64,000 bases of DNA from Echinarachnius parma (taxonomy: Eukaryota; Echinodermata; Echinoidea; Clypeasteroida; Echinarachniidae), in assembly GCA_037951105.1 (NCBI GenBank), contig JBAMJV010001820.1:156441-220440 (forward strand), in the 5' to 3' direction. Shown piece by piece: positions 58,815 to 64,000 of this stretch. The notes beneath the pieces were generated by a model that saw only the letters and a program-made list of their open reading frames with translations, was not told the DNA's origin and searched no databases. Position numbers and translations under genes: made by a program. Every line of letters begins with the position of its first letter. Position 1 is the stretch's first letter.

Positions 58815-59520
58815 TACAGAAGCGACCAAGGGCTGGGGCAGAGTCAGAGGGGGAAGGTTTGGGAGGGGGTATCCCCCTCCCACGGGGAAGATTTTGCATT
58901 TATATACTTGAAATGGTGCAATCCTGGTGCATACAAACATAAACAATATGCCACATTATATGTATAATCCAACAACATAGCTTACAGCCCAAAATGAGTC
59001 CCGAGGGAGCGAAGCGACCGGATGGCTGGGGCAGAGCCAGAGGGGGAGTCCCCCTCCCACGGGGAAGATTTTGCATTTATATACTTGAAATGGTGCAATT
59101 TGGTGCACGTCACACAAGCATCCAGAGCAATGCCAGCCTACACGGGAACTACGTGGCCCGGTACATTATGTATGATCCAACAACATAGCCTACAGCCAAG
59201 AATTTGTCCTGAGGGAGCGAAGCAACCGAGGGCTGGGGCAGAGCCAGAGGGGAAGGGTTTGGGAGGGGGTATCCCCCTCCCACGGGGAGGATTTTGCATT
59301 TATAACTTGAAATGGTGCTATTTGGTGCACGTCACACAAGCATCCAGAGCAATGCCAGCCTACACGGGAACTACGTGGCCCGGTACAGAAAAAGTACTCG
59401 CCCCAGACCATACGCAAGTTACACAACAAACTGATTATAATCTGTTCGCGCGCGTAGCGCGCAGCGAAAACATAAATTGGATGTATAAATTAGTTTTGAA
59501 CGTTAGAATTAACAAGTCTT
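58815..59520 (-). repeat. Three tandem copies of a hAT-interior repeat, intronic
   Basis: Blocks with AGCGAAGCGACCG, GGGGCAGAGCCAGAGGGG, CCCCTCCCACGGGGA and ACTTGAAATGGTGCAAT recur at about 58815, 58998 and 59210. They are the reverse complement of sequence near 25740-25925. The last copy continues into CGCGCGTAGCGCGCAGCG (about 59449-59466), also found reversed at about 24861-24880. The chance ORF at 59022-59522 reads through these repeats. Confidence 0.8.
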
Positions 59521-59569
59521 AGCTCATACATTTTAACTGTTTTCTTTCCCACTCTTCTTCTTCTTCTTT

Positions 59570-59577
59570 TTTTTTTT

Positions 59578-59608
<31 letters not shown>

Positions 59609-59700
59609 CCAAAACGCGTTTTGCCCCCCCCCCCCCCACTTTTTGGATTAGGGGGGGGGGGCGCCCGCCCCCACCTGCCCCCCCCCCCCCCCCCCCACAC
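59570..59700. repeat. T, G and C homopolymer cluster
   Basis: A T run of about 20, G runs of about 10-21 and C runs of about 14-18 follow one another. The sequence is likely to be error-prone here. Confidence 0.8.
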
Positions 59701-59734
59701 ACACACTTCAGGCGCCTATGCCAAAACAATCATT

Positions 59735-60166
59735 TGGGTTGTGTAGTTTTTGTATAAGGGCGCTGTGAGTGACACGATGTCAGGTTCCCGTTTTTGTCAA
59801 TTTTTACCAAGTCAATGCCCTGTTAAATGGCACTTACTGCCCTTCATTACATAGAACAACGAGCAATACACGCGCCATTATTAGTGTGCATTCAGCCGTT
59901 GTACCGAGATAATGGGCATAGTTGTTTCGATTCTATGGACAAGCAGGAAGTGCGATTTATCGGGCACGACTTGGTAAAAAATTGACGAAAATGGCAACCA
60001 TGACATGATGTCACTCGCAGCGCTATAAAGAAAAACTATACACGACCAAAATGACTGTTATTGGTATCGTTTTTCATGGGGAAAGGACACGCTATCCGAT
60101 GGACGTGATGATCTTTGTACTATTATTTTGGGAGTGCCCCGTTCCGTTTTTTGGGGGCCACCTTGT
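59735..60166. mobile_element. MITE M1, left-truncated copy
   Basis: The right end reads GTGCCCCGTTCCGTTTTTTG then GGGGCCACCTTGTA. The interior has AAGGGCGCTGTGAGTGACA, as in 4710-5233. The left end is lost near 59735. Confidence 0.75.
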
Positions 60167-60228
60167 ATAAGCACGCTTAAACGGTTTTCTATTCATAATC
60201 ACATTCTTGATTGTTCATTTTCTATAAG

Positions 60229-60585
60229 ATCATACACTGTCTCTTGGCGATGAGGTTCAACTTGCGTCTCACGGATACCATCAAACTACAACCGAACTCG
60301 TATGTCTTTTGGACATTCGCATATGCATCTGAAGATGTTCCGGCGGATGTGTACTCCAGGGTCTCCTTCCAATATGTATACCTCCACTATGTGATGTGCT
60401 AGAAAGTTGGCTCCGGGATGGAATCCAAACGCCCAACCTTCTGCCATCATTCTCGGGATACAATAACTTCATAGATCCACTGGACAGACCATACGAGCGG
60501 GGATTGTTTAGTAGATTCGATGCTGATTCACGCTCAGAAAATCGGGGTTTTACTCTCAAAAAATCACCGTCCGCAATATTACAAG
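60229..60585 (+). pseudogene. CUB5 exon, frame-damaged
   Basis: Bounded by ATAAG and GTACAC, 357 nt, the same length as CUB1. The pieces line up with a CUB-like module but in changing frames: TLSLGDEVQLASHGY, then PNSYVFWTFAYASEDVPADV with YSRVSFQYVYLHY one frame over, then VGSG/WNPNAQ fragments, then RFDADSRSENRGFTLKK back in the first frame. In-frame stops occur near 60400. The net length is kept, so insertions and deletions cancel. Either the module has decayed or the assembly has base errors here. The donor GTACAC is weaker than in the intact exons. Confidence 0.7.
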
Positions 60586-61075
60586 GTACACCAATTTGAC
60601 AAAATTGGTCTGGTTTTATTAACGCGGAAAAACGGGATTTCCCAGACTGTGTATTTGATTATTAAAAAAATGGTTCGCCCCGTTATTCTGTATAATCTAT
60701 AGTATATACTGTCTAAACTTATCAGAGAAATATATCCAAAGTGTTATGGTTTGATATTCAGCAGGAGTTAATATTCCACATCCCTGAAATTCTGATTGGC
60801 GGCTTAGCAGGTGGAAGTCTGTACAGATAAATGCTAACTTTCACCCTGCAATAGACGTCGCACAGTGCAAAGGGATTTTTGGATAATTTTAGAGGACGGA
60901 TGGTTCCCATCGGTGATTTGGGGTTTGTAGTTTATTTGAAAAGCATTTGGATTAAACTCTTTCTAATAACTATAATGTTTACATTGAAAAATTACGATAG
61001 TAAGTCTCACATTTGGGATTTTACACTCAAGTCGGAACTAATTGAGCAAGTTCACAATACGACATGCAATCAAAC

Positions 61076-61263
61076 GGGGTCCGCTCGCTATAGTCATAAG
61101 GACCCGGCTAGTCATAAGGACCGCTATTCATAACGTGTAACTTCACTTTAACTTATGCCATTATGAATAGGAGACCCCTTAATTTTCATTTCATGAATAG
61201 CGGTCCTTCACGTATAAGAGATGTTACACGTTATGCACAGCGGTCTTATGCCTAGCGAGGTTA
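61076..61263. mobile_element. Short foldback repeat, about 190 bp, intronic
   Basis: GTCATAAGGACCGCTATTCA then TAACGTGTAAC is mirrored by GTTACACGTTATGCACAGCG then GTCTTATGCC, with outer CTCGCTA / TAGCGAG pairs. It ends in GGGG and CCCC words. A target duplication was not resolved. Confidence 0.65.
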
Positions 61264-61479
61264 TACCCCTATCAAACTAAGTATAGAATTCTGAATAACA
61301 CAATATTATGTGCCCTTTTGCATACCAAGATGAATACTTTAACATTATTCGAATGTATCATTTAACAAACAAGCCAATACATTTCTTAATTTTGGACCCA
61401 TAACAAGATTAATATTATGATCAAATGTCACAAGTACTCATTTTCACGTATAAACGAAAACATTTTTTCACAATCCCAG

Positions 61480-61576
61480 GTATTTTCGTATGTGATCCGA
61501 TACGATCGTGACAGATAACATCTGTATGCGACATGAATAACGACTGTTTTGGACAGATCAGATGAGTTCGATTGTC
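61480..61576 (+). pseudogene. LDLa6 exon, frame-damaged
   Basis: The acceptor ATCCCAG and donor GTAAGT are good, but the exon is 97 nt against 99 in the family. It starts IFVCDP, has an in-frame TGA after about 11 codons, continues ITSVCDMNNDC, and reads DEFDC only after a frame change at the calcium loop. The splice sites have outlived the frame. Confidence 0.7.
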
Positions 61577-62587
61577 GTAAGTGCATACATTGTTACGATC
61601 GAAGTCCTACAATATTGTCATATACTGCATATTCAAAATATGATGGGTAGTGCAGACTATCCAATGAAACTGGTTTGAAACACAGATTGATAAATAATAA
61701 CGAAAGTACAATGAGCAATTATCTGAAATGAAAAGTTAATATAAGTAATTATGATCTGACTTGTAAATCAGTCAATACCCCAAGATCACTAAGAAATAGG
61801 TATTTGACAATTTCTGAATAGTAAAACATGCAAAGTGATTCATTAACTCCACAATTAAGGATACATTTGACCAAAGCTAAAATCAAGTGAATTATTATGT
61901 TACAGAAACCAAACAACAAGGTACACGAATGAAATGTGAAAGCCCCGAGTGGTCTTAATTTAATTGACAAAGTCGATAGGAGACCATTTTAAAAACCTGG
62001 TTTACATTTGTTTAAAGGCATATACAAATATCGATATGCGATATAGATTTATTCAAACAGTTGTAGTTTGTATTCCCGTAGTCTTCGTAAACATAGTTAG
62101 TTTTTAATAATATTTTGATCTCATTAATTAATTACTCTGTATCCTTCTTTTGTTCGTGCAGCAAATTGTCTTTAATTTCGTAGTTTGTAACAGTAGAACC
62201 TGTGACTCGCTTTGCTAATGTTCATGCTATCCCAAGTCGAACCAACATAAAACGCATAGGATCCCTTTATAAACCATTAGGCCTATAGGGTCTCTATATG
62301 GGTTTCTACTGGGACTTGGTTTGGTAGGGAATTTCGACCTGGGATATAGCCATAATCCTATCATATCCAATACCTTACGAGTTTTCTTTGTTCTTGTTCA
62401 CTTGGTATGAGTCCCTTATTGCCATCACCCTTCAGGCTTTGGCAATAGAGGAAATATACGGTCCCATAGCTACAGAACGCAGAATGGCTGAGCCACACGT
62501 AACCATAAGCTTTTCCAACTGCATGCATGCAGTCGCTGTTCGTTACTCCCTTGTTCTTTCTTTTTTTCCCATTTCTATCACGTACAG

Positions 62588-62826
62588 GATTCAATGAATG
62601 TGAATTGTTTCCACCATGCCACAAGAACGCTAGCCGTACGGACACTGATCATTCGTTCGTCTGTACATGCGATGAGGCCTTTGAGGGAAAATGGATTTCA
62701 CATGCCGGATAGGGACGAGTGCAGCCACGGCGTCATATGCCAACAAAAACTCGAATTGCTCCAACCCGTATGGTATCGTACGAGTGTCCTTTGCAGAGGC
62801 AGGGTATATGGGTCTTAATTGTACAA
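62588..62826 (+). pseudogene. EGF-pair exon, frame-damaged
   Basis: Acceptor CGTACAG, donor GTAAGT, 239 nt (one short of a multiple of three). The first frame gives FNECELFPPCHKNASRTDTD then HSFVCTCDEAFEGKW, a calcium-binding-type EGF start (N-E-C) whose third cysteine is an arginine. One frame over, RDECSHG starts a second EGF, followed in yet other frames by NSNCSNPYG and GYMGLNC. At least three frame breaks are needed to follow both. It changes module type after the LDLa-CUB series, so it may mark the next part of the protein. Confidence 0.65.
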
Positions 62827-62889
62827 GTAAGTAAATTGGTGACAACAATATAAGCATTTTGTAATATAATTTTGTTTAATCATCGAATA

Positions 62890-63061
62890 AATTTGGAGCC
62901 CAAATATATTACGATCGGATATATTTCCAGCCATTTCTGAACTAATTTTGACCAAATAAAGCCATTAAAATTGCATATTTTTAGATTTGGCACTCAATTT
63001 CTATACCTACAAAAAAACATTGTGTTCTGCAGCGCCCTCCCTACCAAAACTGAACTATCCT
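62890..63061. mobile_element. TTAA-family MITE, left end lost
   Basis: The right end reads ACCAAAACTGAACTATCCT followed by TTAA. The interior has TATATTTCCAGCCATTTCTG and GCAGCGCCCTCCCTACC, as in 17857-18391. Confidence 0.75.
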
Positions 63062-63354
63062 TTAATGTATTGCGTTATATGGTGCGAAAATCATATTATA
63101 GCACCATTAGCTCGGGCAACCTCTGAGATAAAGATGCAACATGAGTCATTGAAAATTTAATTGGGGGGAGGTTTTAAAAATGGAAGGTTTCAAATGTTCG
63201 CACTTAAATGTCGAAGGTCTTTATCGTAACAATAGATGAAATAAGATGATTTTATTATGCCAATAACATCCATAATTTTAGCACTCAATGAGACAATACT
63301 TAGACGATTCCATTAGTGACATGATTGCGTATTCCAGGTTACAATTTAATTCGT

Positions 63355-64000
63355 AAAGATAAATCGCAATGGAGGTGGTGTCGCTATTAAATTCTTATAT
63401 TATTTTGCTATGAGCAGATCGCTTCTGACGCCACATCAGAGTTTCAACCTAAATCTCTGTTCATCTTATTTTTGTCATGTATCGCCCACCAGTAAGTAAG
63501 ATTTTGTGATGATAGGATCATAACGAGAATGTGGTTGTCTTTTAATGACACATTTAGCTTGTATACTGTTGTAATGGGGGATGTAAATTGTGATATAGAG
63601 CAACTCTCGGTTGAACGTGGACAAAACGGTAAGAAGAAATTAACACTGTTTGTATTCAATGCAACAAAATAAATATTGATCGGCCCTCTCCGGTCACAAA
63701 TAATTCAATGAGTTTTGATAATCATATGTTAACCAATGACATAAATATGGTTGAACCACATGGGGTATTGATGTAGGTTTAAGTGATCATTATTTATGTT
63801 ATTTGTATTGGAAAAGTTAACAATTGTTCCAATCACCCACAATAATTTCATTTAGAAACTTTAAAACATGTTGATATGAAGAGTTTTTCGTAATCATTTA
63901 TTAAATCATTCTTGAGCACGAAATTATATTAGCTGAATCTATTGATGAGCAGGGAACTTTGGGAAAGCTTTTTAATGAAGACTGTGGATGAACTCGCCCC
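63355..64000 (+). mobile_element. Decayed LINE endonuclease fragment reaching the window end
   Basis: In order but in different frames: RNGGGVAIKF (about 63367), MYRPPVS (about 63478), VMGDVNCD (about 63571) and GIDVGLSDHYLCYL (about 63765). These match the RGGGV, YRPP, GDFN and SDH boxes of a non-LTR retrotransposon endonuclease. It is on the opposite strand to LINE-1 and LINE-2. Many breaks; the rest, if any, lies beyond the window. Confidence 0.65.

Noticed and set aside
59022-59522. 166-codon frame in the CUB4-CUB5 interval
   Set aside because: It reads straight through two copies of a hAT-interior repeat, and the repeated peptide words reflect the DNA repeat.

Overview
The window looks like nuclear DNA of an AT-rich marine invertebrate, most likely a deuterostome such as an echinoderm, hemichordate or lancelet. 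The evidence is spliced exons with consensus GT/AG sites, shuffled phase-1 extracellular modules (LDLa, CUB-like, EGF), non-LTR retrotransposons, and very many MITEs and minisatellites. There is no sign of prokaryotic gene layout. The species cannot be fixed from sequence alone.

Region 1 (1-44.8 kb) is a repeat sea with no certain host gene. It holds TA-flanked foldback MITEs, two TTAA-flanked MITE families, and a roughly 860-bp unit tandemly copied at 5.2-10.5 kb. A 2.5-kb TA-flanked element, itself built of two minisatellites, interrupts the third copy. C/G-rich 14-16 bp arrays lie at 5.6, 6.4, 9.8, 11.8 and 28.5 kb, and TTTGGTCTAC arrays at 12.0-12.5 and 28.0-28.5 kb. A possible 8.6-kb structure (18.9-27.5 kb) has matching ends and is filled with ACCAT minisatellite and a GACGTC-rich array. 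Inside it a hAT-like element contains a MITE that contains another MITE. The only candidate host coding sequence in this part is a short membrane-anchor ORF at 21.96 kb (weak). A young non-autonomous LTR element (29.05-32.98 kb) appears to sit in the 3' tail of a decayed LINE. A second, better preserved LINE (36.4-39.8 kb) follows. Then come a 1.06-kb nested palindrome (40.1-41.2 kb) and further tandem arrays.

Region 2 (44.8-62.9 kb) carries the one clear host gene, on the + strand and partial at least at its 5' end. It is an extracellular protein gene with alternating single-exon modules: LDLa1-CUB1-LDLa2-CUB2-LDLa3-CUB3-LDLa4-CUB4-LDLa5, then a damaged CUB5, a damaged LDLa6 and a damaged EGF-pair exon. 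All intact exons are symmetric 1-1, which is the hallmark of exon shuffling. Every LDLa module has four cysteines instead of six, and the missing two correspond to one canonical disulfide (Cys1-Cys3). The CUB-like modules have no cysteine. No signal peptide, start codon, transmembrane segment or enzyme domain was found in the window, so the full product is unknown.

Region 3 (62.9-64 kb) has a TTAA-MITE fragment and a decayed LINE endonuclease fragment that runs towards the window end.
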